From Glacieibacterium frigidum (GTDB lineage Bacteria; Pseudomonadota; Alphaproteobacteria; Sphingomonadales; Sphingomonadaceae), in NCBI RefSeq assembly GCF_007097155.1, contig NZ_VJWA01000002.1, positions 868,001 through 932,000 on the forward strand: 64,000 bases of DNA, written 5' to 3'. The position numbers and the translations under genes were made by a program. Below, piece by piece: positions 1 through 7,747 of the stretch; the first letter of the stretch is position 1; each line of letters starts with the position of its first letter. The notes beneath the pieces are model-generated. The model made no database searches. It was not told the DNA's origin and was given only the letters and a program-made list of their open reading frames with translations.

Positions 1-263
1 GCGGGCAGGCCACGCGCGCGCTGCCACACCGACAGCGCCTGCGCGAACCCGGGGCTGGTGAACGGGCAGTTCGACTTGATCTCGGTGGCGATCAGCGGAG
101 CATAGGTCTCCCACCCCGTCTCGGGGTTGCGGAACGGCGTCCAGCGCAGGGCGCGCAGCGTCGCCGCGTTGGTACCCGCAGCGATCGCGGGACCCGCGGT
201 GCATGCGGTCTGCGCCGCCGTCGGGGCGGCCAGCATCATCAGGATAATCAGCCAGATTCTCAT
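1..263 (-). CDS. Secreted peptidoglycan-binding-like protein, N-terminal part only
   Basis: The gene runs off the left edge of the window, so only its first 87 codons are present. It starts with ATG at 263 and opens with a short basic end and a hydrophobic stretch ending in an Ala-rich cleavage-like site (MRIWLIILMMLAAPTAAQ), which indicates export. The following residues include WTPFRNPETGWETYAPL and a segment FAQALSVWQRARGLP that resembles helix pairs of PG_binding_1 domains. I associate this arrangement with exported carboxypeptidase-like proteins of sphingomonads, but the catalytic part is outside the window, so the enzymatic role is an inference. It is divergent from the L,D-transpeptidase gene at 335, and the two share a 71-bp intergenic region, consistent with a cell-wall theme. 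Confidence 0.6.
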   Translation of the reverse strand, partial: MRIWLIILMMLAAPTAAQTACTAGPAIAAGTNAATLRALRWTPFRNPETGWETYAPLIATEIKSNCPFTSPGFAQALSVWQRARGLP

Positions 264-334
264 GCCCGCTCCGCCACCGGAACCAACGTCCCCGAAAACG
301 ACTTGAACCCGCATCTCCTATCAAAGGTCAACCG

Positions 335-1390
335 ATGTCGCGCACCGTCTCGCTGCTGCCCCTGCTCGCCCTTCTCGCCGCCGCGCCTGCGCCGGTCGCC
401 ACCCCCGCCGCACCGCCCGCCGTTGCCCCCGCGACGCCCCCGACCTCCGACGCGCCGCTCGCCAAGGCGATCAATGCGCAGGGGTTCGTGACCGGCACCG
501 ACAAGGCCGCGACGAAGCGCATGCTGATCCGCGCGCAGGTGCTGCTCGACCGGGCGCACTTCTCGCCCGGCGTCATCGACGGCAAGGCGGGCGGCAACCT
601 GACGCTGGCGCTGAAGGGCTACCAGACGGCGAACGGCCTCGAGGTGACGGGCACGCTCGACCGCGCGACTTGGGACAAGCTGACCACCGACACCGATCCC
701 GTCATCCGTGATTACACGCTGGTCGACGCCGACACCGCCGGGCCGTTCGCGGCGCCCGTCGAGCCCGGTGACTATGTGACGATGGCGGCGCGGCCCAACA
801 TGACCTGGACCTCGGCGCTCGAATCGCTCGGCGAGCGCGCGCACATGGACGAGGCGCTGATCCAGCAACTCAATCCCGGCAAGACGCTGACCCCCGGCAC
901 GACGATCCTCGTCGCCGCGGTCGGCCGCCCCAAGCTGCCGACGATCACGCGCATCGCGGTCGACAAGAGCGCCGGCGAACTGCGCGCCTATGCGGGCGAC
1001 AAGCTCGTCGCGGTCTACCCCGCGACGGTCGGCAGCACCGAGCGCCCGGCACCCGACGGCGAGTGGAAGGTCCGCACCGTCGCGACCGCCGCCAGTTACA
1101 CCTTCGATCCCAAGCGCCTGACCTTCAAGCCGAAGAGCGGCGGCGCCGAGGTGCCGGCGGGCAAGCTGACGATCAAACCCGGCCCGAACAACCCCGTCGG
1201 CACGACGTGGATCGACCTGACCAAGGATACGTACGGAATCCATGGCGCGCCCGACCCGCGTCTCGTCGGTAAGCGCGCCAGCCACGGCTGCGTCCGCCTG
1301 ACCAACTGGGACGCGAAGGACCTGGCGAATGCGGTCAAGGAGGGCACGGTCGTGGCGTTCGGCGGAGCGGAGACGCGCGCCAAGACCTGA
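335..1390 (+). CDS. L,D-transpeptidase (YkuD domain) with peptidoglycan-binding domain
   Basis: Exported L,D-transpeptidase that would form 3-3 crosslinks in peptidoglycan or attach proteins to it. The ATG at 335 follows AAAGG about 8 nt upstream. Residues 1-20 look like a signal peptide followed by a Pro/Ala-rich linker. A PG_binding_1-like region lies near residues 60-110 (GYQTANGLEVTGTLDRATW), then a LysM-like stretch (LNPGKTLTPGTTILVA), then the YkuD domain. The catalytic signature is intact: a His in GIHGAPDP and the SHGCVRL motif with the nucleophilic Cys near residue 315. 351 aa is normal for this architecture. Divergent from the partial cell-wall gene at the left edge. Confidence 0.93.
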   Translation: MSRTVSLLPLLALLAAAPAPVATPAAPPAVAPATPPTSDAPLAKAINAQGFVTGTDKAATKRMLIRAQVLLDRAHFSPGVIDGKAGGNLTLALKGYQTANGLEVTGTLDRATWDKLTTDTDPVIRDYTLVDADTAGPFAAPVEPGDYVTMAARPNMTWTSALESLGERAHMDEALIQQLNPGKTLTPGTTILVAAVGRPKLPTITRIAVDKSAGELRAYAGDKLVAVYPATVGSTERPAPDGEWKVRTVATAASYTFDPKRLTFKPKSGGAEVPAGKLTIKPGPNNPVGTTWIDLTKDTYGIHGAPDPRLVGKRASHGCVRLTNWDAKDLANAVKEGTVVAFGGAETRAKT

Positions 1391-1445
1391 CGGCTCGACG
1401 CGCGGGCGAGCGGCGGTGTAGCGTCGCGCTTCCGAGGAGACGGCA

Positions 1446-2864
1446 ATGGCGAGCGCGGCGCGGCTGGACAGCATCAACGACTGCAACCCGTACCTGCACG
1501 GCCTGTACGCGCCGCAGCTGCAGGAGTTCACCGCACTCGACCTGCCCGTCATCGGCGAACTGCCGAAGGACCTGCACGGCGCCTATGTCCGCAACGGGCC
1601 GAACCCGGCGGCGTGGCCGAGCGCGCCGCACCACTGGTTCGACGGCGACGGGATGGTCCACTCGATCTATTTCGAGAATGGCCGCGCCGAGTATCGCAAC
1701 CGCTTCGTCCGGACCGACGACCATGTCGCCGACCTCAACGGCGGCTGCGGCGCGGGCGGGGTGTTGATGCCTGCAGCGCGGGATCGCGGCGAGCGCGGCT
1801 ACAAGGACACTGCGAACACCGACCTCGTCATGCACGGCGGCTCGCTGCTGGCGCTGTGGTATATCTCGGGGGTGCCGGTGCGGATGCACCCGCGGACGCT
1901 CGAGACGATCCGGTCCGAACGCTTCGGCGGCGCGCTGCCGCGCCATGTCTCGGCGCATTCCAAGGTCGACCCCGTCACAAGCGAGTTCGTGTTCTTCGAC
2001 TATGCACTGTACGAGCCGTGGATGTCGTTCGGCACGGTCAGCCGCGACAACGTGCTGACGCATTTCACCACGGTCGACCTGCCCGGGCCGCGCCTGCCGC
2101 ACGACATGGGGCTCACCGAGAATTACGTCATCCTGCACGACCTGCCGGTGGTGTTCACCGAAGCGGGCTTACGCAACCGCCAGTGGCGCATTCAGACCGA
2201 GCCCCGTCCCGCGCGCTTCGGCGTCGTGCCGCGCACCGGCACGGGCGACCAGGTGCGCTGGTTCGAGACCGATCCCTGCTACATCTACCACGTCGCGAAC
2301 GCGTGGGACGACGGCGACGAGGTCGTCATGCACGCCTGCCGCATGGTGCCGAACGGCTTCACGCCGAACCCGGCGTACGGACCCTTCGGCGCGATGGTCA
2401 ACGTGCTCGCGCTCCACGCGGTGCCGGTCGAGTGGCGATTCCATATGAAGACCGGGGCGGTCAGGCAGCGCCAGCTCGACGACCGGCTGGGCGAGTTCCC
2501 GACCGTGAACCAAGGCTATGTCGGGCGGCGGTCGCGCTGGTCGTACAATGTCTCGATGGCGCCCGACGAGCTGCAGCGCTTCGACGGGTTGCTCAAGTAC
2601 GACCTGACGACCGGCGACTGCACCGCGCATCCGTTCGCGGAGGGGCATGCGGGGTCCGAGGCCGCCTTCGCGCCGCGCATCGGGGCCGTGGACGAGGACG
2701 ACGGCTATGTCATCAGCTTCGTCACCGACCCCGATGGCAGATCGGAGGTGCAGGTCATCGCCGCACAGGCGTTCGCCGATGCGCCGATCGCGCGGATACC
2801 GCTGCCGGGGCGCGTGCCGGCGGGGTTTCATGGAACGTGGGCGCCGGGGGATCAGATCCGCTGA
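1446..2864 (+). CDS. Carotenoid oxygenase (RPE65/CCD family)
   Basis: Non-heme iron dioxygenase of the carotenoid/stilbene cleavage family; it would split a conjugated double bond in an apocarotenoid or a lignin-like stilbene. The four expected iron-ligand His contexts are all visible: SAHSKVD, PHDMGLTENY, IYHVANAWDDGD and FHGTWAPG. The N-terminal YVRNGPNP and HHWFDGDGMVH motifs are typical. Length 472 aa matches bacterial members. ATG at 1446 is preceded by GAGGAGA. No signal peptide is seen, so it is cytosolic. Its substrate cannot be read from sequence; sphingomonads make carotenoids and also degrade lignin dimers, so both classes are possible. Convergent with the thiolase gene, with only 3 bp between stop codons. 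Confidence 0.9.
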   Translation: MASAARLDSINDCNPYLHGLYAPQLQEFTALDLPVIGELPKDLHGAYVRNGPNPAAWPSAPHHWFDGDGMVHSIYFENGRAEYRNRFVRTDDHVADLNGGCGAGGVLMPAARDRGERGYKDTANTDLVMHGGSLLALWYISGVPVRMHPRTLETIRSERFGGALPRHVSAHSKVDPVTSEFVFFDYALYEPWMSFGTVSRDNVLTHFTTVDLPGPRLPHDMGLTENYVILHDLPVVFTEAGLRNRQWRIQTEPRPARFGVVPRTGTGDQVRWFETDPCYIYHVANAWDDGDEVVMHACRMVPNGFTPNPAYGPFGAMVNVLALHAVPVEWRFHMKTGAVRQRQLDDRLGEFPTVNQGYVGRRSRWSYNVSMAPDELQRFDGLLKYDLTTGDCTAHPFAEGHAGSEAAFAPRIGAVDEDDGYVISFVTDPDGRSEVQVIAAQAFADAPIARIPLPGRVPAGFHGTWAPGDQIR

Positions 2865-2867
2865 CCG

Positions 2868-4043
2868 TTAAAGCGCCTCCACGATCGTCACGTTCGCCAG
2901 CCCACCGCCCTCGCACATCGTCTGCAGCCCCCAGCGCTTGCCCCGCGCCCGCAGCGCATGGACCATCGTCGTCATCAGCTTCGTGCCGCTCGCCCCGAGC
3001 GGGTGCCCCAGCGCGATCGCCCCGCCGTTGACGTTGAGCTTCGCCGGGTCGGCCCCGAGCTCCTTCAGCCACGCGCCCGGCACGCTTGCGAACGCCTCGT
3101 TGACCTCGAACAGGTCGATGTCGTCGAGCTTCATGCCCGAGCGTTCGAGCGCCCGCCGCGTCGCGCCGATCGGCGCCTCGAGCATGATGACTGGGTCCTC
3201 GCCGACGACGGTCATGTGGTGGATGCGCGCCAGCGGGGCGATGCCCAAAGCCTTCAGCCCGCGTTCGTTGACCACCATGACGCCGCTCGCGCCGTCGCAG
3301 ATCTGCGAACTCGTCGCCGCGGTCAGGCGCCCGCCCTCCTGAATGAGCTTTACGCCGCGGATGGCCTCGAGGCTCGCGTCGAAGCGGATGCCCTCGTCCT
3401 GGACGTGCATCTCGCGGCTGCCGTCGGGCAGATCGACCTCGACCGCCGCGATCTCCAGCTCGAAGGCCCCCGCGCGGGTCGCGGCGGCGGCGCGGCGCTG
3501 GCTCTCGTAGCCGAAGGCGTCGAGGTCGTCCTTCGACAGGTCGTATTTCTTCGCCAGCATCTCGGCGCCGGTGAACTGGCTGAACTGCACGCCCGGGTAG
3601 CGCGCCTTCATGCCGGGCCCGCCGAACGGCGAGCCCAGCCCCGCCTCGTGCGCCGCCTTGCCGCTCGCACCCATCGGCACGCGCGTCATCGATTCGACCC
3701 CGGCGGCGATGACGACGTCCATCTGCCCCGCCATGACGGTCGCGGCGGCGAAGTGCAGCGCCTGCTGGCTGCTGCCGCACTGGCGGTCGACGCTGGTGCC
3801 GGGCACGCTCTCTGGCAGGCGCGACGACAGGACCGCGTTGCGCGCGACATTGCCCGACTGCTGCGCGAACTGGCTGACGCAGCCCATGATGACGTCCTCG
3901 ACCAACGCCGGGTCCGCGCCGCTGCGGTCGATCAGCGCGTTCAGTACCTGCCCGCCCAGATCGGCGGGGTGCCAGCCCGTCAGCCGACCGCCGCGGCGGC
4001 CCCCGGCGGTGCGCGCGGCGGCGACGATATAGGCTTCATGCAT
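2868..4043 (-). CDS. Acetyl-CoA C-acyltransferase (thiolase)
   Basis: Thiolase of the degradative/biosynthetic superfamily, catalysing thiolytic cleavage or Claisen condensation of acyl-CoA. The nucleophilic Cys lies in DRQCGSSQQ (about residue 88), the catalytic His in NGGAIALGHPLGASG, and the second active-site Cys in MCEGGG near the C-terminus. At 391 aa it has the standard length. No beta-oxidation partner gene (fadB-like) lies beside it, so it appears to stand alone; the chain-length preference is not visible. Start ATG at 4043. Confidence 0.95.
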   Translation of the reverse strand: MHEAYIVAAARTAGGRRGGRLTGWHPADLGGQVLNALIDRSGADPALVEDVIMGCVSQFAQQSGNVARNAVLSSRLPESVPGTSVDRQCGSSQQALHFAAATVMAGQMDVVIAAGVESMTRVPMGASGKAAHEAGLGSPFGGPGMKARYPGVQFSQFTGAEMLAKKYDLSKDDLDAFGYESQRRAAAATRAGAFELEIAAVEVDLPDGSREMHVQDEGIRFDASLEAIRGVKLIQEGGRLTAATSSQICDGASGVMVVNERGLKALGIAPLARIHHMTVVGEDPVIMLEAPIGATRRALERSGMKLDDIDLFEVNEAFASVPGAWLKELGADPAKLNVNGGAIALGHPLGASGTKLMTTMVHALRARGKRWGLQTMCEGGGLANVTIVEAL

Positions 4044-4124
4044 GTGCGGCCTCCCCAGGCTTTACGTTTGCGTCAACCTGCCCCGGACTGGACGCCCGGT
4101 CCACCCCCCGGCATGGGTGCGCGT

Positions 4125-5507
4125 ATGAAAATGCTCATGCTCGCCGCCGCCGCGCTGATCGCTGCACCCGTCGCCGCCGCCCCCGCCAAAAAGCCTGTCA
4201 AACCGCGTCCCGCGGCCGCGCGCGTCGTGAAGCCTGCGGTCGAGACCCCCGCCCCCGACACCCCCGAGGTGCAGGCGCTGCGCCGCGCCTTCCACTACGC
4301 CTTCCCGGTCTACGAGATGATGCGCACCCGTGCCGGCGTGGTGACGCGCGCGCAGGCGGCGGGCGCCAGCGGGGTCAACATGATCTTCGCGCGCAAGCGG
4401 CTCGCGGATGCCACGACCCGCGACGTGACGACGCCGAACAACGACACGCTGTACGCCACCGCGTGGCTCGACCTGGCGAACGGTCCGGTGACGCTGACCG
4501 TCCCCGACCTCGCGGGGCGCTACAATTCGGCGGCGCTGATGAACCTGTTCACCGACAATGTCGCGATCCTGGACTCGCGCACCGGCGGCGGCGGCACCTA
4601 CACGATCGCCGGGCCGGGGTTCGCCGGCAAAGCGCCCGAGGGCACGACGCTGGTCAAGCTCGACACCAACGACGCATGGCTGCTGGTCCGCGTCTACGTC
4701 AACGGTGCCGCCGACCTCGACGCGGCGGGCGCTGCGATCGACCGTTACACGCTGAGCGGCGGCGGGGCCGCGGTGCCGATGGTCGCCGTGCCGACCGCGA
4801 CGCCCGACGCCCCGACCCTGCTCGCGGTGGTCAACGAGGCGCTGGGCCGGTCGGGGATCGCCCCGCGCCACGCCGATCTCGGCATCCGCCCTGGCGTTTC
4901 CGATGCGTGGGCGGAACTGCCGCCCGAGACCCGCAAGCTGTGGACCGACACCCTCCCCGCGCTGCGCCGCGAGCTGAAGGGCGGCTTCGCGCAGGTCGGC
5001 ACGGTCGTCGATGGCTGGTCCTACCCCGGCCCCGGCATCGGCAACTTCAGCGACGACGATGCGGGGCGCGCCGCGGTCGCGCTCGGCGGGCTGGCGGCGC
5101 TGCCGCGGCAGGAGGCGGTGTATCTCTCGGCCAGTGCCGACAAGGACGGCGCGCCGCTGACCGGGGCGAAGGCGTACACCGTCAAGATCCCGCCGCGTCC
5201 GCCGGTCGGCGCCTTCTGGTCGCTGACCCTGTACAAGGTCGAGCCCGACGGCCGGCTGTTCTTCATCGACAACCCGCTCAGCCGCTTCTCGATCGGATCG
5301 GGCTCGCGGTCGATCCACTACGAGCGCGACGGCAGCCTCGACATCTTTGTCCAGCAGACCCGCCCCAGCGGCGAGCGCGTCGTCAACTGGCTGCCCGCTC
5401 CCCCGGGTCCCTTCCGGCTGGTGTGGCGCGCCTATCTGCCCAAGGCCGAACTGCTCGACGGCAGCTTCCGCCTGCCGCCCGTCGTCGCGACCGAAGTGGT
5501 GCCCTGA
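4125..5507 (+). CDS. DUF1254/DUF1214 domain exported protein
   Basis: Exported protein of unknown function of the DUF1254-DUF1214 type. The reading frame is open far upstream, but ATG 4125 begins a clear signal peptide (MKMLMLAAAALIAAPVAAAP) and is chosen as the start; ATG 4113 is an alternative. The N-terminal half (from about residue 45) carries the DUF1254 features, TPNNDTLYATAWLDL and VPDLAGRYNSAALMNLFTDN; the C-terminal half carries the DUF1214 features, PPRPPVGAFWSLTLYK and the SIGSGSRSI region. 460 aa is normal. Family members are reported as periplasmic; their biochemical role is unsettled and nothing here adds to it. Confidence 0.85.
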   Translation: MKMLMLAAAALIAAPVAAAPAKKPVKPRPAAARVVKPAVETPAPDTPEVQALRRAFHYAFPVYEMMRTRAGVVTRAQAAGASGVNMIFARKRLADATTRDVTTPNNDTLYATAWLDLANGPVTLTVPDLAGRYNSAALMNLFTDNVAILDSRTGGGGTYTIAGPGFAGKAPEGTTLVKLDTNDAWLLVRVYVNGAADLDAAGAAIDRYTLSGGGAAVPMVAVPTATPDAPTLLAVVNEALGRSGIAPRHADLGIRPGVSDAWAELPPETRKLWTDTLPALRRELKGGFAQVGTVVDGWSYPGPGIGNFSDDDAGRAAVALGGLAALPRQEAVYLSASADKDGAPLTGAKAYTVKIPPRPPVGAFWSLTLYKVEPDGRLFFIDNPLSRFSIGSGSRSIHYERDGSLDIFVQQTRPSGERVVNWLPAPPGPFRLVWRAYLPKAELLDGSFRLPPVVATEVVP

Positions 5508-5578
5508 CGAAATCGTTTCACCGGCGTTTACCGCGACGGATCCGACGGTTAGACCGTCGGGGTCGGGTGGAGGGCATG

Positions 5579-6211
5579 ATGAAGCGCGCTGCGGTCTTGA
5601 GTGTTGCGATGGTGCTGGCGGCATGCACCGACACACCGGACAAGGCGAAGGTCGCCGACGGCGCGAAGGTCGACGCCGGGGCCAGCGTCGCAACGCCTGC
5701 GCCCAGCGCTGCACCGGCCGATATCGAGGCGGCGAAGTCGTTCATCATTTCGCGTCTCAACACCGCGAAATGGGAAGGCCGCGACGGGGAAAGCTTCCTG
5801 AGCGAGGAATGGCATCCGATCAGCGTGACGCTCGACGCATCGGGCTGGAAATGGTCGCCGATGCGCTTCGTCAAGTCGGGACTGGCCGGCGTAACCAGTT
5901 CCGAGAACTTCATCGAGGGGTACGAGGTGCTGCCGAGCGCGCTGGCGCGTCCCGCCAAGCTGACCAAGGGCGAACGGTTCTGGCAGCTGCGCATCGAATG
6001 CCGGATCGACGACTGCATCAAGGTCGAGGGATCGCAGATCAACGGCACCGACTACACGATGATCGACGATCCCGAGCCGACGACGCTGCCGATCGACGAG
6101 CGGCGCGACAGCGCCGACTGGTATTTCACCGACCAGGACACTGCCGAGCGCGTCGCGCGGGCGGTCGATCTCGTCCTCGCCGCCCAGGGGGCCAAGCCCC
6201 GCGCCTTTTGA
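5579..6211 (+). CDS. Putative lipoprotein, unknown function
   Basis: I do not recognise a family. The N-terminus is a lipoprotein signal peptide: MKRAAVLSVAMVLAACTD, with a lipobox-like LAAC at residues 13-16 of the processed form. It is followed by an Ala/Asp/Lys-rich low-complexity linker and a folded domain of about 150 residues that contains one CRIDDC pair. Tandem ATGs at 5576 and 5579 are both possible starts; 5579 gives better spacing from GGAGGG. The gene lies just upstream of tatA with a 100-bp gap, so there is no evidence that it belongs to the Tat operon. Confidence 0.7.
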   Translation: MKRAAVLSVAMVLAACTDTPDKAKVADGAKVDAGASVATPAPSAAPADIEAAKSFIISRLNTAKWEGRDGESFLSEEWHPISVTLDASGWKWSPMRFVKSGLAGVTSSENFIEGYEVLPSALARPAKLTKGERFWQLRIECRIDDCIKVEGSQINGTDYTMIDDPEPTTLPIDERRDSADWYFTDQDTAERVARAVDLVLAAQGAKPRAF

Positions 6212-6311
6212 CTAGGGGGGCGCGTCGCCGACAGCGGATGACGCCGCCCCGGGGTTACGCTAAGGAGCGTTCGCATGCCCCCCTCGTGCGGGGCTTTCTG
6301 GAGTAATTCGC

Positions 6312-6548
6312 ATGGGTGGTCTCAGTCTCTGGCATTGGCTGATCGTCATCATCGTCGTGATGCTGCTGTTCGGCCGCGGCAAGATGTCCGACATGATGGG
6401 CGACTTCGCCAAGGGTATCAAAAGCTTCAAGAAGGGCCTGGCCGACGAGGACACGCCGCCTGCGCCTGCGCCGCCGCCTTCGCAGATCGCCGCGACCCCG
6501 CCGGTGCCGCCGGTCCAGACCGCACCCGTCGACGCGCCTCGCCCTTGA
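6312..6548 (+). CDS. tatA: Sec-independent protein translocase subunit TatA
   Basis: Small pore-forming subunit of the twin-arginine translocase in the inner membrane. The N-terminus [19 protein letters not shown] is the typical single membrane helix, ending in the conserved FG hinge (FGRGKM), followed by an amphipathic helix ([15 protein letters not shown]) and a Pro/Ala-rich acidic tail. 78 aa is normal. A GGAG box precedes the ATG. First gene of tatABC. At least one predicted Tat substrate occurs in this window: the amidase at 51386-52849, with its twin-Arg leader. Confidence 0.95.
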   Translation: MGGLSLWHWLIVIIVVMLLFGRGKMSDMMGDFAKGIKSFKKGLADEDTPPAPAPPPSQIAATPPVPPVQTAPVDAPRP

Positions 6549-6559
6549 GGGCCTGAGGA

Positions 6560-6952
6560 GTGTTCGGCCTCGACGGCAGCGAGCTCGCGGTGATCGCGGT
6601 CGTCGCGCTGGTGGTGATCGGGCCGAAGGATCTGCCGCGCGTGATGCGCATGGTCGGGCAATGGGTGGCGAAGGCGCGCGGCATGTCGCGCCACGTCCGC
6701 GCCGGATTCGACACGATGATGCGCGAGGCCGAGCTGGAGGAAATGCAGAAGCAGTGGGACGCGCAGAACGCCGCGATCATCGCCGCGACGCGCATCGACG
6801 CCGACACGCCGCGCCTGTCGTACGACACGCCCGAGGCGATGGCCGCCGAGGAGCCGCAGATGCTGCCGCTCGCAGCGACCGAAGCGACGCCTGAAGCTGC
6901 CACGTCCGAAGCCCCGGAAGCGGTGCCCGACACCACCGCGCGCGCCGCATGA
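6560..6952 (+). CDS. tatB: Sec-independent protein translocase subunit TatB
   Basis: Twin-arginine translocase subunit that, with TatC, forms the receptor for folded RR-leader proteins. The N-terminus MFGLDGSELAVIAVVALVVI followed by GPKDLPRVMR is diagnostic. The start is GTG at 6560, 11 bp after the tatA stop; the Shine-Dalgarno element is GAGGG overlapping the tatA stop codon. An amphipathic/coiled region (residues 35-80) and an Ala/Glu-rich low-complexity tail follow. 130 aa. Overlaps tatC by 4 bp (ATGA), so the two are translationally coupled. Confidence 0.95.
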   Translation: MFGLDGSELAVIAVVALVVIGPKDLPRVMRMVGQWVAKARGMSRHVRAGFDTMMREAELEEMQKQWDAQNAAIIAATRIDADTPRLSYDTPEAMAAEEPQMLPLAATEATPEAATSEAPEAVPDTTARAA

Positions 6953-7746
6953 GTGCCGACGACGATCTCGACGCCAGCAAGGCGCCGCTGATGGATCATC
7001 TGATCGAGCTGCGCCGCCGCCTGCTATGGTCGCTGGCGGCACTGGCGGTCGCTTTCCTGATCGCCTTCACCCAGAGCCAGAAGATCTTCGATTTTCTCGT
7101 CCAGCCGCTCGGCCAGGCGTTCGGTCCGGGTACCGATCACAAACTGATCTATACGAAACTGTACGAGGCGTTCTTCGTCAACATCAAGGTGTCGCTGTTC
7201 GCGGCCTTCTGCCTCGCCTTCCCGGTGATCGCGAGCCAGTTGTGGGCGTTCGTCGCGCCGGGGCTCTACAAGCGCGAAAAGCGCGCCTTCTTGCCCTTCA
7301 TGCTCGCGACGCCGGTGTTGTTCACGATGGGCGCGGCGCTGGCGTATTACGTCGTCATGCCGACGGCATTCCGCTTTTTCCTGAGCTTCCAGTCGGGCGG
7401 CGGCACCAGCGGCGTCAGTCAGGAGGCCCTGCCCGCGATGGGCGATTACCTCGCGCTGGTCATGCAGTTCATCATCGCCTTCGGGGTCGCCTTCCTGCTG
7501 CCCGTGCTGCTGATGCTGCTGGAGCGCGCGGGCATCCTGACGCGCGCGCAGCTGATCGCCGGGCGGCGCTATGCCATCGTCGGGGCCTTTGTCATCGCCG
7601 CGGTGCTGACGCCCCCCGACCTGTGGTCGCAGTTCGCGCTCGCGATACCCCTGATCCTGCTCTACGAAATCTCGATCATCGCGATCTGGTTCACCGAGCG
7701 GAAGCGGGCGCGCGAAGCCGTGCAGATACCTGCGGCCGCCGAATAA
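6949..7746 (+). CDS. tatC: Sec-independent protein translocase subunit TatC
   Basis: Polytopic receptor subunit of the twin-arginine translocase. The cytoplasmic N-terminal signature is present (MDHLIELRRRLLWSL), as are the FVAPGLYKREKR loop and six predicted membrane helices. 265 aa, standard length. It overlaps tatB by 4 bp, and its stop is 1 bp from the start of the phospholipase D gene, so all four genes could be one transcript. Confidence 0.96.
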   Translation: MSADDDLDASKAPLMDHLIELRRRLLWSLAALAVAFLIAFTQSQKIFDFLVQPLGQAFGPGTDHKLIYTKLYEAFFVNIKVSLFAAFCLAFPVIASQLWAFVAPGLYKREKRAFLPFMLATPVLFTMGAALAYYVVMPTAFRFFLSFQSGGGTSGVSQEALPAMGDYLALVMQFIIAFGVAFLLPVLLMLLERAGILTRAQLIAGRRYAIVGAFVIAAVLTPPDLWSQFALAIPLILLYEISIIAIWFTERKRAREAVQIPAAAE

Positions 7747-7747
7747 A

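Noticed and set aside
2958-4124. Upstream extension of the DUF1254 frame
   Set aside because: It overlaps the thiolase gene on the opposite strand, and the signal peptide at 4125 defines the start.
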